Shown: positions 47,068 through 58,433, counted from the stretch's first letter. The stretch is DNA of 64,000 nt from Gammaproteobacteria bacterium (GCA_026196275.1 JAPHTQ010000023.1:53200-117199); one strand, 5' to 3'. The notes: generated by a model from the letters alone, not told the origin. A program made the numbers and translations.

Positions 47068-48275
47068 CAGGATTGATCCGGGCTGTCTTTGTGGTTGGTG
47101 TGAATGTCACCCACCTTAACCAGGCTCCAGCGGGTGGCAACAGGGCCGAAGACCTCAAAGACTACCGTTGATCCGAGGACCACCGGAAGAATCACGTCCC
47201 TTAACTCCGGAAAGCGCTGGCTGGCCATCAGCGCCATGCCAATCGCAACACCGGCCTGAGGTAAAAGGGCAAGGCCCATCCAGCGACGGCTGGTGGGGTC
47301 CATTCCGGACAGCTGCCCTCCCAGACGCGCCCCTAACAAGCGCCCGGCAACGCGAAGCACAATGTAGCCTGCCGCCAGAAGACCGGCCTGAGCTAATGCA
47401 CTCACGTGCAAAGACGCGCCGGCCAGTAAAAAGAAAAGAATAAGAAATGGCCACTCGATGCCTTCGATAGCATGAAAGGGGCGTGTATGATGCCTGGCCA
47501 GATTGGCCACCATCGCCCCCAGCACGATGGCCGAAAGGATATAGGAGACCTCCATCCATTCGGCAATACCTGCAACCAGCATCACCACCCCGATAGCCTC
47601 CGCCTGGGAGGGCTCACCAGGGCGTATACGACCGGTAAGATAGGCCATGGCCAGCCCGAGCAATGCCCCCACCATTACTGCGCCACCGATCTCCCAGAGT
47701 CCGGTTAACAGAAGTTCATCGAAGCCATTGTGCCCGCGGATTGTATGTACGCCAGCCAGGAACAGGGTGAAGATCAGCAATCCCCAGGCGTCATCAATGG
47801 CTACAATGCCCAGCAAGGTATCGGTAAATTTTCCCCTGGCCCGATACTCATGAACCACGTCCATGCTGGCGGCGGGTGCAGTGGCCGTTGCGATCCCCCC
47901 CAGCAATAGAGCGATCTCAAGCGGGACACCGAAAAGCATCAGAACGCCGCAGACCATTACTATTGTCATAATAACCACAGACAAAGAGGTGATCAGCACG
48001 ACGTGTCCAAGGTCCCTGAGTCTTTTTCGTGTCAGGTTCTGCCCCAGCAAAAACCCAATCATGGCAAGGGCAATATTGGTCAGTACCGGAAACCATTCGT
48101 CGGTAAAGGAGGGGATCAAGTCAAGCATTGAGGGACCAATGAGGAATCCCGCCAGCAGTAAGAGAGTGACCCGTGGCAGTATCGTATATCGACCGACAAG
48201 ATCGGCCAACAGGCCAAGCAGAAAGAGCCCTCCGAAGGTAATAAGAATATGAGCGATGGTACCGTTATCACTCAT
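47067..48275 (-). CDS. CPA2-type Na+/H+ antiporter inside the N-ATPase operon
   Basis: A 402-residue membrane protein with about 12-13 helices, near the length of NapA (386). The paired aspartates in GIVAIDDAWGLLIF match the DD motif of electrogenic CPA2 antiporters such as NapA and NhaA, and the preceding ATAPAASMDVV fits the crossing unwound helix region. It should exchange Na+ for H+. The gene overlaps the atpQ stop by 8 bases and the atpR start by one base, so it is translationally coupled on both sides and not a loose insertion. This position, between atpQ and atpR, is unusual. Confidence 0.9.
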   Translation of the reverse strand: MSDNGTIAHILITFGGLFLLGLLADLVGRYTILPRVTLLLLAGFLIGPSMLDLIPSFTDEWFPVLTNIALAMIGFLLGQNLTRKRLRDLGHVVLITSLSVVIMTIVMVCGVLMLFGVPLEIALLLGGIATATAPAASMDVVHEYRARGKFTDTLLGIVAIDDAWGLLIFTLFLAGVHTIRGHNGFDELLLTGLWEIGGAVMVGALLGLAMAYLTGRIRPGEPSQAEAIGVVMLVAGIAEWMEVSYILSAIVLGAMVANLARHHTRPFHAIEGIEWPFLILFFLLAGASLHVSALAQAGLLAAGYIVLRVAGRLLGARLGGQLSGMDPTSRRWMGLALLPQAGVAIGMALMASQRFPELRDVILPVVLGSTVVFEVFGPVATRWSLVKVGDIHTNHKDSPDQS

Positions 48276-48571
48276 CCCGACTCTCCTGCTTGATCCAGTA
48301 CCAGGCGTTCAAGCAACCCAGACCCACGCCGATGATCAGAAAGGTCAATGTCCAGGAGGGGAGGCCGGGCCAGCGCGCATCGAGCCATAGCCCCACGGCG
48401 ATACCGATAAGGGAGGGGATCGCCACAGACCAGCCCACCAGACCGAACATGCCGAGCCCAAACCAGGCGGTAGGTTTGTCCTGCTCGCGGGAGCGGCGCT
48501 TGCGTTCGGCACGACGGCCGATCTTCTCGCCTAGCGGATTATGGCCAGCGGGTTTGCGCTCATGCGGGGAT

Positions 48572-48579
<8 letters not shown>
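48268..48579 (-). CDS. atpQ: N-ATPase-specific subunit AtpQ (AtpI-like)
   Basis: A 103-residue protein with a charged N-terminus (EKIGRRAERKRRSREQD) and two membrane helices (about residues 45-65 and 72-92). This is the size and layout of AtpQ, the second N-type-specific membrane subunit, related to AtpI. The GTG at 48579, after AGGAGAG and overlapping the atpC stop, is chosen; the frame is open further upstream within atpC but has no ribosome site. It overlaps the antiporter gene by 8 bases. Confidence 0.85.
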
Positions 48580-50436
<1,857 letters not shown>

Positions 50437-50564
50437 GGTATTTCCGGATGCTTATCCAAGCAGAGCGAAACCTCAAAAGGCATTACTCATCGTAGCAGAT
50501 GGTGAGCGGTGGATACGGGCATACCCTGATCTCCGGGTCTGTCCTGGGATATAGAGATCCTGCA

Positions 50565-52883
50565 TCAGCCATGCGCTTCCAGGGCGCGTATCTCGCACTG
50601 TCCGCTGCGCAGTGGCAGCGAGCCGCTGATCGGATCGGCAACCCGGTTGTCGATGAGGGCGGCGAAGTTGGCGTCACCCTTGGCCGAGTCGTTCCAAGAC
50701 CACCAACCATAGTGGGCGCAGACCACCTCGGCCAGCAGCTCGGGATTGTAACGGGCGCGTGCCCGCATCTGGCCCGCCGGCGAGCTGAGCACCACTTCAT
50801 CCCCGTCGGCGATCTGTCGCGCGGCGGCGGTGGCGGGATGGATCTCCACCAACGGCTCGGGAAGCAATCTGCGCAGGCGGGGGATATCACGGTACTGGCT
50901 GTGACAGTAGGGGATCCACTTGGCGCTGGTCAGGTGCAGCGGGTAGCGGCCGGCATGCTGCGGGCTGTTGGCGGGGGCGACATAGTCGGGCAGTGGCGAC
51001 TGGCCGGCATCGAGCAGCTGCTCGGAGTAGATCTCGACCCGACCGCTCGGTGTGTTGAAGCCCCGGGTTTTATATTTTCGATAGTGCAGGGGGAGCGGAA
51101 GCTGGACACCCTGCGGTTGCTGGCGCAACTGCTCCAGCGAAACCCCACTGGGGGCGAGGAGGTGGCGCAGGCCCGCCTCCACATCGCCGTCGAAAAAGTG
51201 CTCGCCCAGACCGAGTCGCTTGGCCAGCTCGAAGATGATCCACTGCTCGGCGCGCGCCTCGCCCTGTGCCGGCACCAGCGGCGAGCGCAACTGCAGGCGC
51301 GCATCGGCCTCCTGACTGATGGCAAAGCCGGCCATTAACCCCGAACGCTCCCAGGGCGAGGCGACCGGCAGCAGCAGATCGGCGAAGCGGCTCATCGGGT
51401 TGTGGTGCAGATCGCAGTGGACATAGAAATCGAGCCGGGCAAGAGCCGCTTCGCCCTGATCCGGCCGCGGGCGGCTGGTCAGCAGATTGGAGCCGAAAGC
51501 GAACAGGCCCCGTACCTGATAGGGATTGCCCTCGGTGATCGCCGGATAGAGCTCACGGGTGGTGATCCAGCCATTCTGGTGTGGACCCAAGGGGTGTGCA
51601 TCGACGCCGAGCGCCCGCTTGCGCTGCTGCGCGGACATCAGCTCGAGCCCCATCACATTGTTGAGCGCCGGCTTGGTGAAGGTGACATTGCCGCCGGGGG
51701 CGTCGAGATCGCCGGTGAGGCTGTAGAGCAGGCTGAGCGCGCGGCTGGTCTGGGTGGCGTTGTCGCTCTGTGCCAGTCCCGCCCAGGCGTAGAAGGAGAC
51801 CGGGCCCGACTGGTGCATCAGGCGGGCAGCCTCCCGTACCTGCTCGGCAGGCACGCCGGTGAGCGCCTCGACCCGCTCGGGCGGGTAGTCGCGACAGAGC
51901 GCCGCGTAGTGCGAGAAGGCCGGTCGGCAGGTGATCTCCCCCTCGCAGGTGGCGATCGGGTATTCACCGAACAGGGCAGGCTCGACCTTGTCGTGCTCGA
52001 AGCTGCGACTGACAGTGTCGTAGTGGATTGGTTGCTGGCGGCTGCTGTCCCACGCCACATAACCGGTTCTCCCTGCCCCCAGCAGTTGGGCATCGAGAAA
52101 GCGGCCGTTGTCTGCGCACACCAGAAAAGGTCCATTGCTCCAGTCGCGGATGAACCCCTGGTCGTACCAGTCGTTGCGCAGCAGTTCGGCGGCGATCCCC
52201 AGCATCAATGCGCCGTCGGTGCCGGGGCGAAGCCTGAGCCAGAGGTCCGCCTTGTTGGCCAGCCCGCTGCGGCGGGGGTCGACCACGATCAGTTTGGCCC
52301 CGTGCTTGATCGCCGCGTTGGCCGCCTGTGCCTGGGCCGGCCAGGTGGTGGTGGGATTAAAGCCCCAGTGAATGATGCAGCCGGTATTGGCATAGTCGGG
52401 CATGCCGTTGTCGGTACCCACGGTCAGCTGCGGTGTGAAGTCCTTATGCCAGTTGCAGACATGGGTAGTCCAGACCGTGTTGGGACTGCCAAAAGCGTTG
52501 ATCAGGCGGAACATCCAGGGCATGGCATCGCCCACTGCCGTGCCGCTCGGGGTGGTGACGGAGAAGGCGACCGACTCGGCACCGCTCTCCCCGGCCAGTC
52601 GCTGCAGGTTTTGCGCGGTGATCTCCAGCGCCTCGTCCCAACTGATGCGCTGCCAGCCCGGATCGATGGCATCCCTGGGGGCAGTACGTTTCATCGGGTA
52701 GAGCAGCCGTTCCGGGCTTTCAACCTGTTCGGGCGCGGACTTACCCTTGATGCAAAAACCCTTTCCTGTGGGGTGTTCGGGATCGGCCTCCAGTTTAAGC
52801 AGGCGGCCATCCTCGACGGTGGCGATACAGCCACAGTGTGAGATACAGAGGGGGCAGTAGGCATGGATGGTTTCTTTTGCCAC
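50565..52883 (-). CDS. molybdopterin (bis-MGD) oxidoreductase, orphan catalytic subunit
   Basis: A 772-residue enzyme of the DMSO reductase superfamily. A 4Fe-4S cluster is bound by CPLCISHC (residues 10, 13, 17) and Cys 44 (GFCIKG). HVCNWHKD at about residue 143 places a Cys at the molybdenum ligand position, as in formate dehydrogenases, periplasmic nitrate reductases and polysulfide-type reductases. There is no twin-arginine signal, so it should be cytoplasmic. No electron-transfer or membrane partner lies next to it. The substrate is unknown; formate or an aldehyde/nitrate-type substrate cannot be separated by sequence alone. Confidence 0.88.
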   Translation of the reverse strand: MAKETIHAYCPLCISHCGCIATVEDGRLLKLEADPEHPTGKGFCIKGKSAPEQVESPERLLYPMKRTAPRDAIDPGWQRISWDEALEITAQNLQRLAGESGAESVAFSVTTPSGTAVGDAMPWMFRLINAFGSPNTVWTTHVCNWHKDFTPQLTVGTDNGMPDYANTGCIIHWGFNPTTTWPAQAQAANAAIKHGAKLIVVDPRRSGLANKADLWLRLRPGTDGALMLGIAAELLRNDWYDQGFIRDWSNGPFLVCADNGRFLDAQLLGAGRTGYVAWDSSRQQPIHYDTVSRSFEHDKVEPALFGEYPIATCEGEITCRPAFSHYAALCRDYPPERVEALTGVPAEQVREAARLMHQSGPVSFYAWAGLAQSDNATQTSRALSLLYSLTGDLDAPGGNVTFTKPALNNVMGLELMSAQQRKRALGVDAHPLGPHQNGWITTRELYPAITEGNPYQVRGLFAFGSNLLTSRPRPDQGEAALARLDFYVHCDLHHNPMSRFADLLLPVASPWERSGLMAGFAISQEADARLQLRSPLVPAQGEARAEQWIIFELAKRLGLGEHFFDGDVEAGLRHLLAPSGVSLEQLRQQPQGVQLPLPLHYRKYKTRGFNTPSGRVEIYSEQLLDAGQSPLPDYVAPANSPQHAGRYPLHLTSAKWIPYCHSQYRDIPRLRRLLPEPLVEIHPATAAARQIADGDEVVLSSPAGQMRARARYNPELLAEVVCAHYGWWSWNDSAKGDANFAALIDNRVADPISGSLPLRSGQCEIRALEAHG

Positions 52884-53161
52884 AGCTCATACTATCCACA
52901 ACAATTTGCCACGGACCACCAGTGCCAGACTGAGGGTAACAGCCGAGCTTACGAGCTTTGACCGGGGGAGGGCGTCGACACCGAGCGACCACACCAGCTC
53001 CACCTCATCTGGGGTGGGTGAGGGGAGGGGGCCACGACGCAGCTTGCTGGCGTTGAGCATGCCTATGTCGATATTGGTAGTCTGGTACACCCGAATTTGG
53101 CCTTATTTTGCATAATTAAAATCAATTAGAAAACAGTGCTTTTTATTTTATATACAATATG
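52884..53161. other. intergenic stretch without a supported gene
   Basis: About 280 bases between the Mo-enzyme start and the ribbon-helix-helix gene end. A short minus-strand frame (52887-53090, GTG start) has no ribosome site and no recognisable family. The part near 53100-53160 is very AT-rich compared with the surroundings, which is the only local compositional oddity. Confidence 0.35.
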
Positions 53162-53407
53162 TTACGCAGTTTTCTTTCGGTCTGCCCCCCGGGGGGCAGA
53201 ATCACGCTTTAATCGCTGTTTGATGGCGCTGCGGACAACCTCCGTCTGTACACCCTCGGCTAACGGCGTCTGCCTGCGCACTAGCTTGATGGCCTCCTCG
53301 ATCTCGTCCACCGCTGCATCCGAAAGCGTGAGACGAATGCGCACCGTCTCACCTTTAAAAGCCAAGCCGATATACTGGGATTTCAACGCTGGGTCCTGTT
53401 GTCGCAA
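53162..53407 (-). CDS. ribbon-helix-helix-like DNA-binding protein, start disrupted
   Basis: An 81-residue frame from a TTG at 53407. The segment VRIRLTLSDAAVDEIEEAI followed by VQTEVVRSAIKQRL looks like a ribbon-helix-helix unit (strand, helix, then a Ser/Thr-x-x-VR-x-AI helix). Upstream in the same frame lies a second such helix, YTRNSQWIREAVVRL, which should belong to the protein but is preceded by ATG AAT TGA (53467-53459), a start followed two codons later by a stop. Either a short form is made from the TTG or the gene is broken. It is divergent from an RND efflux operon and may regulate it. Confidence 0.5.
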   Translation of the reverse strand: MRQQDPALKSQYIGLAFKGETVRIRLTLSDAAVDEIEEAIKLVRRQTPLAEGVQTEVVRSAIKQRLKRDSAPRGADRKKTA

Positions 53408-53520
53408 CCGGACAACCGCCTCACGAATCCACTGCGAATTTCTGGTATAACCAGAGTTTCAATTCATCCGTTCGAGTCCTTATACTAACGCGTTTCACAC
53501 ACCGTCCGGTAACCCATACC

Positions 53521-54582
53521 ATGCCCAGATCAATTTTATCGCTGCTGACACTCCTTTTCCTCGCTGGGTGTAATGATAGTTCTCACACAGACGTCATGGG
53601 TACATCACCGCACTGGGTAGAAACCACAGAGGTAAGCGCCGTCACTTCGCCCACATTATCGCTTACCGGGCTGGTACGGGCTCGTTATGAGACACCGCAG
53701 GCATTTCAGATCAGCGGCCAGATCGCCACCCGCCACGTCGATGCCGGTCAAAAGGTCCATGCAGGAGATGTCCTGTTTACTCTCGACCCGAGGGATCTGG
53801 ACGAAGCGCTTGGCGCCGCTCGTGCGGAGCTGGCTGCGGCCGAGGCGTCGCTGGCGGTGAAGCAAGCTGACCTGGCACGCGATCGGCAACTGCTGGAGAA
53901 GAATTTTTTGAGTCGTCAGGCCTTTGAGCGCGCGGAGCTTGCCCTGAGCGAGGCGACTACCCGTCGTGATGCGGCCAAAGCGCGAATGGAACAGGCGCGC
54001 AACGCCCTGAACTATGCAACCTTGCGGGCCGGATCGGATGGGCTGTTGATCGATGTCAACGCCGAGCCTGGGCAGGTGGTAGCGACGGGTCAGGCGGTCG
54101 CGGTGCTGGCGCAGGAGGGGCGCCGTGAGGTAGAGGTGGCATTTCCCTCCCACGTACGTCCACCGCAGAGCGGCGAGTTGCTGATAGACGGACAGAGTGT
54201 TGAACTCACGCGGCGCGAAGTGGCCGGTGCGGCAGATCCGGCTAGCCGCACATGGCTGGCGCGCTATCAGCTCGACACGCCGATAATGAGCCATGGTCTG
54301 GGGGAAGTGGTCCAGACCCGCTTCATCGTGGGCGATGCGCAGCCGGGGCGGTTTCAGGTGACCGTGTCAGCCGTCGACGAGCGCGGCGAGGCGCCGCGAC
54401 TCTGGCAAGTGGTGCAGGGCAGGGCACAACCGCTGACGGTATCCGTTGAGCGGATGGGGCGCGAGTATGCCTGGGTCAAAGGCGAAGGGTTGCATGACGG
54501 TCAAACGGTGATCGCCCTGGGCACACACCTGCTTACCCCTGGCCTGGCGGTGCGTCCGCGGGGTCAGGAGGTCAGGCCGTGA
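53521..54582 (+). CDS. RND efflux periplasmic adaptor lipoprotein
   Basis: A 353-residue membrane fusion protein. The lipoprotein signal LLTLLFLAGC puts the modified Cys near residue 17. Lipoyl halves (about 60-90 and 175-205), a short coiled-coil hairpin (about 95-160) and a beta-barrel domain follow. This is the AcrA/MexA-type layout. It overlaps the RND pump gene by 4 bases (GTGA). No outer-membrane channel gene is adjacent, so it probably uses a TolC encoded elsewhere. A TATACT box at 53481-53486 may belong to its promoter. Confidence 0.9.
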   Translation: MPRSILSLLTLLFLAGCNDSSHTDVMGTSPHWVETTEVSAVTSPTLSLTGLVRARYETPQAFQISGQIATRHVDAGQKVHAGDVLFTLDPRDLDEALGAARAELAAAEASLAVKQADLARDRQLLEKNFLSRQAFERAELALSEATTRRDAAKARMEQARNALNYATLRAGSDGLLIDVNAEPGQVVATGQAVAVLAQEGRREVEVAFPSHVRPPQSGELLIDGQSVELTRREVAGAADPASRTWLARYQLDTPIMSHGLGEVVQTRFIVGDAQPGRFQVTVSAVDERGEAPRLWQVVQGRAQPLTVSVERMGREYAWVKGEGLHDGQTVIALGTHLLTPGLAVRPRGQEVRP

Positions 54583-57500
54583 GCTTTCCCAACCTCTCTG
54601 CACTGGCCGTACGCGAACGCTCTGTCACACTGTTCTTTCTTGCCATTTCACTGCTGGCCGGGCTTTATGCCTTCGCTTCAATGGGGCGTGCCGAAGATCC
54701 CGACTTTTCCGTGCGGGTCATGATGGTCTCGGTGCTCTGGCCCGGCGCGACGCCTGATGAGCTGCAGGATAGTGTTGTGGATCGCCTGGAGAAGCGTATC
54801 CAGGAGGTCAGCGATCTCTATCGAATCGAAACCACGATCCGACCGGGGCGTGCCGACCTGCAGGTGGAGTTTGAGGAATTTACCCATAGTGATGAGTTGC
54901 CCGAACGATTCTATCAGGTAAGGCGACGGATGCAGGATGAGGCGCCAGGCCTTCCAGAAGGGGTGATCGGCCCGATCATCAACGAGGACTTTGGCGATGT
55001 TTACTTCTCGCTGGTCGCGCTGACTGCGCCAGGGATGCCGATGCGCAAGATGGTGCGCGAGGCCGAGGCGATCCGCGATCGCCTGCAACAGGTTGAAGGC
55101 GTCAAAAAGGCCATCGTGGTAGGGGAACGCGAAGAGCGCATGTTCGTCAATTTCGATCTGGCTCTACTACAGAGTCTGGGGATTTCATCACAAGCGATCT
55201 TCGCTGCCATAGAAGGACACAATCGCCTGCTCCCTGCAGGGCGCATAGAGACCGCAGGGCCACGTATTCACCTGCGTCTCGATCGCCAACTCTCTGATCC
55301 GAAGGCGCTGGCCGAGGTGCCGATCCGCGTTGATGAGCGACTTATTCGACTGGGGGATGTCGCCGAGATATCGCGTGGTTACGAGGATCCGCCAAGCTAC
55401 CTGGTACGGGCTTTCGGCAAAGATGCACTGTTGTTGGGCGTAGTGATGCGCAAGGGAGAAAACGGTCTGGAGTTCGGTGAGCGCCTCACGAAATTCTGGC
55501 AACAAGAGCGCGAGCAGCTACCGCTCGGCATGACGCTGGATGTGATGACCAACCAGTCCGATGCGATCGTCAGGGCCGTCAATCTGTTTCAGATCAAGTT
55601 CATGGTCGCGGTACTCGTGGTGATGCTGGTCACCATGCTCGCGGTGGGGCTACGCGCCGGTATCGTGGTTGGGATCGCGATCCCGGTGACACTCGCGCTG
55701 ACCTTTACGGTGATGCTGGCGCTGGGGATCAACCTTGACCGGATCACCCTCGGTGCACTGATCATTGCCCTTGGGTTGCTGGTCGATGATGCCATCATCG
55801 CCATCGAGATGATGATCGTGAAGATTGAGCAGGGATGGGATCGTGTGCGTGCCGCCTCTCACGCCTGGAATGTCACCGCTGCGCCGATGCTGTTTGGCAC
55901 CCTGGTTACCGTTGCGGGGTTTGTGCCGATCGGCTTTGCCAAGTCAGGCGTGGGTGAATATGCCGGCAACATCTTCTGGGTTCTGGCCATCGCGCTGCTA
56001 CTGTCCTGGCTGGTGGCAGTGGTTTTCACCCCCTACCTTGGTGTGAAACTGCTGCGGGTTCAGCACACCGCGCATGGCGAAGCCGAGGCCTATCAGTCGC
56101 GTAACTACCAACGCCTGCGCCGGCTTGTCAGTGGTTGCGTCGGTTACCGTAAAAGCGTGGTAGGAATGACCCTTGTACTGCTCCTCATAGCCGTGGCAGG
56201 CATGGCTGGTCCTGTCGAAAAGCAGTTCTTCCCCAAATCGGACCGTCCCGAGGTGCTTGTGAGCGTTTACCTTCCACAGGGTAGTGCGATCGGCGCTACC
56301 GATGCGACGACCCGGCGCCTGGAGAGGCTGATCAACCGGATGGAGGGCGTCAGATCGCTGTCGGCATACGTTGGTGCCGGTGCGCCGCGATTCTTTATTT
56401 CCGCCAACCCGGAACAGCCGAACCCTGCCTTTGCCAAGCTGATCGCTGTGACCGAGAGCGTCGAGGCACGTGATCACCTGTTGGGGCAGTTGCGTGAGCG
56501 GATCGATGCGGGTGAGTTTCCCGAGGCGCGGGTACGGATCGAGACACTGCTCTACGGTCCCCCGGTGGACTGGCCGGTAAGCTTCCGCGTGCTCGGCAAT
56601 GATCCAAACCGGCTTCGTGAGATTGGGCATGCGGTGCGCGAGGTGATCGCCGCACACCCCGCCACCCGTGATGCGCACCTGGAGTGGGACGAGCGGGTGG
56701 CGGTGTTGCATCTTGCGGTGGATCACGACCGCTTGCAGCTGATTGGTCTCACCCCGGAAGAGGTGGCGCGGCAGCTACAGTTCCAGCTTGAGGGGGTAAC
56801 CATCACCGAATTGCGCGATGGTATTCGCCTGGTCCCCGCAGTGGGTCGAGGCGCTGCACAGGAGGTTGCCGACCTTCAGAGTCTGGAAGTGTTGACGCGC
56901 GATAGCCGACGTGTGCCGCTTTCGCAGCTTGGTGCGTTGACGGTGAGGTTTGAAGAGCCGGTGATTAAGCGCTACAACCGCAATGGCTTCGTGTCGGTCA
57001 ACGCCGAGGTGCAGGGCGCCCAACCCAAAGATGTGACGATGGCGCTCTGGAAGGCACTCGAAGAAGTGCGTGACCGTCTGCCCGCTGGATACCGGCTGGA
57101 TATCGGCGGTTCGGTGGAACAGTCGAGCAAGGGGGAGGCCTCCATTCAGGCGTTGCAACCGCTGATGGTCGTGCTGATGCTGGTTTTCATTATGCTGCAA
57201 ATGCGCTCTTTCGCCGGCACCTTCATCGTGGTCGCCACGGCGCCGCTGGGGATCATCGGCGCCGTGGCATCGTTATTACTGTTTAGCCAACCGTTTGGCT
57301 TCGTTGCTACGCTCGGGCTGATTGGCTTGGCAGGGATCCTCATGCGCAACACCCTGATCCTCACTCAGCAGATCGCCGATAACGTGGATGCGGGTATGGA
57401 GATGCGCGAGGCGGTAGTGGAGGCCGGCGTGCAGCGGGCCCGTCCGGTCGTGCTCACTGCGATGGCGGCGATCCTCGCGTTTGTACCGCTGACGCTGGAC

Positions 57501-57614
57501 AGTTTCTGGGGGCCGCTCGCTTACGTGCTGATCGGTGGCGTGGCCGCGGGTACTCTGATCACGCTGCTTTTTGTACCGGCACTCTATGCGCTGTGGTTCC
57601 GGATTCAGGCCTGA
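54579..57614 (+). CDS. RND-family efflux pump
   Basis: A 1011-residue inner-membrane pump with about 12 helices and two large periplasmic loops, each repeat of about 500 residues. The proton-relay Asp pair is in LIIALGLLVDDAIIAIEMM in the fourth helix. GAAPRFF, GPPVDWPV and IMRNTLILTQQI are further family blocks. It is closer to the group often annotated as AcrB-like or metal/solvent RND pumps than to AcrB itself; the substrate is not visible. It begins with GTG within the adaptor stop. Confidence 0.9.
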   Translation: MSFPNLSALAVRERSVTLFFLAISLLAGLYAFASMGRAEDPDFSVRVMMVSVLWPGATPDELQDSVVDRLEKRIQEVSDLYRIETTIRPGRADLQVEFEEFTHSDELPERFYQVRRRMQDEAPGLPEGVIGPIINEDFGDVYFSLVALTAPGMPMRKMVREAEAIRDRLQQVEGVKKAIVVGEREERMFVNFDLALLQSLGISSQAIFAAIEGHNRLLPAGRIETAGPRIHLRLDRQLSDPKALAEVPIRVDERLIRLGDVAEISRGYEDPPSYLVRAFGKDALLLGVVMRKGENGLEFGERLTKFWQQEREQLPLGMTLDVMTNQSDAIVRAVNLFQIKFMVAVLVVMLVTMLAVGLRAGIVVGIAIPVTLALTFTVMLALGINLDRITLGALIIALGLLVDDAIIAIEMMIVKIEQGWDRVRAASHAWNVTAAPMLFGTLVTVAGFVPIGFAKSGVGEYAGNIFWVLAIALLLSWLVAVVFTPYLGVKLLRVQHTAHGEAEAYQSRNYQRLRRLVSGCVGYRKSVVGMTLVLLLIAVAGMAGPVEKQFFPKSDRPEVLVSVYLPQGSAIGATDATTRRLERLINRMEGVRSLSAYVGAGAPRFFISANPEQPNPAFAKLIAVTESVEARDHLLGQLRERIDAGEFPEARVRIETLLYGPPVDWPVSFRVLGNDPNRLREIGHAVREVIAAHPATRDAHLEWDERVAVLHLAVDHDRLQLIGLTPEEVARQLQFQLEGVTITELRDGIRLVPAVGRGAAQEVADLQSLEVLTRDSRRVPLSQLGALTVRFEEPVIKRYNRNGFVSVNAEVQGAQPKDVTMALWKALEEVRDRLPAGYRLDIGGSVEQSSKGEASIQALQPLMVVLMLVFIMLQMRSFAGTFIVVATAPLGIIGAVASLLLFSQPFGFVATLGLIGLAGILMRNTLILTQQIADNVDAGMEMREAVVEAGVQRARPVVLTAMAAILAFVPLTLDSFWGPLAYVLIGGVAAGTLITLLFVPALYALWFRIQA

Positions 57615-57676
57615 GGGGATACCTTGCTAAAGCCAGAGCGACATTAAGTGTCCGCTTCATAACCGTGCAGTGGCCG

Positions 57677-58396
57677 TCATTCTATCGGTGGGGTATGTGC
57701 AGGTGTCTCAAGACGGCGTGTCCACGGCTCAACCTGGCCGCTACTCAGGCGTCGCTCGGCCAGCTCACGCCAGGAGAGGGCCAGCGGTGTCAGCCCGGCG
57801 ATTGTGCCCAGGGCACCCCTGTTCAGCGGTTCGCTATAGAGGTAGTGGAGCAGTTTTGCCAGCGGCCAGTCCGGGAGGGGGCGTTCGCGCAGGCGAAGCA
57901 GATCCCCCGGCGAAATGGTTCCCTCTTCCAGTACCCGGTAGTACCAACCCGTCCTGCCACTCTCCTGTACCTGCCGAGCCATCAGCGGCGAGCCAAAGCG
58001 CAGGTTGAGCTTCCAGCAGGGCTGCCGTGCCTGGGTCACCTGAAGAGTGGCCGAGCCGAGCGCGAAGATATCCCCCACGCACACATCCTGCTCGGTGATC
58101 CCGCGGGTACTGATATTCTCGCCAAATCCCCCGACGCTGAAGCGCTCGCCTGACAATTCGGGAAGCGCATTACGCCACGCTCTATAGTGCTCGGCAGGAT
58201 AGTGGTGGATGGCCTTGTCGAGCCCCCCGTGATGGCGGGTGTCGCCCTGCTGATCGCCGGCAAAACCGGTGATATGCAACGCCAGCGGTCCGGCCACAGG
58301 GTGCTTGTCGATAGCGCTTGGCTCCCCGTTGGGACCATACGCCACGGCACGCCCAATCAGCAGGTGACTAACGCACACCGGGGGAAGGGCGCTCAT
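57677..58396 (-). CDS. MOSC-domain protein (YiiM-type)
   Basis: A 239-residue protein with a MOSC domain (about residues 40-165). VGGFGENISTRG, GDIFALGSATLQVTQARQPC with its conserved Cys, and the RTGWYYRVLEEG segment match YiiM. YiiM reduces N-hydroxylated bases such as 6-hydroxylaminopurine using the molybdenum cofactor. AAGGAGAG precedes the start at 58396. It lies immediately downstream of a DNA polymerase X remnant on the same strand. Confidence 0.85.
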   Translation of the reverse strand: MSALPPVCVSHLLIGRAVAYGPNGEPSAIDKHPVAGPLALHITGFAGDQQGDTRHHGGLDKAIHHYPAEHYRAWRNALPELSGERFSVGGFGENISTRGITEQDVCVGDIFALGSATLQVTQARQPCWKLNLRFGSPLMARQVQESGRTGWYYRVLEEGTISPGDLLRLRERPLPDWPLAKLLHYLYSEPLNRGALGTIAGLTPLALSWRELAERRLSSGQVEPWTRRLETPAHTPPIE

Positions 58397-58433
58397 GCTC
58401 CTCTCCTTGCAATGTCTATCAGCGGAATTTTAC

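Noticed and set aside
51402..52841. 480-codon plus-strand frame opposite the Mo oxidoreductase
   Set aside because: The opposite strand carries clear 4Fe-4S and Mo-ligand motifs; the antisense frame has none and no start signal.
52887..53090. Possible small gene upstream of the Mo oxidoreductase
   Set aside because: GTG start without ribosome site, no recognisable domain, and low coding quality.
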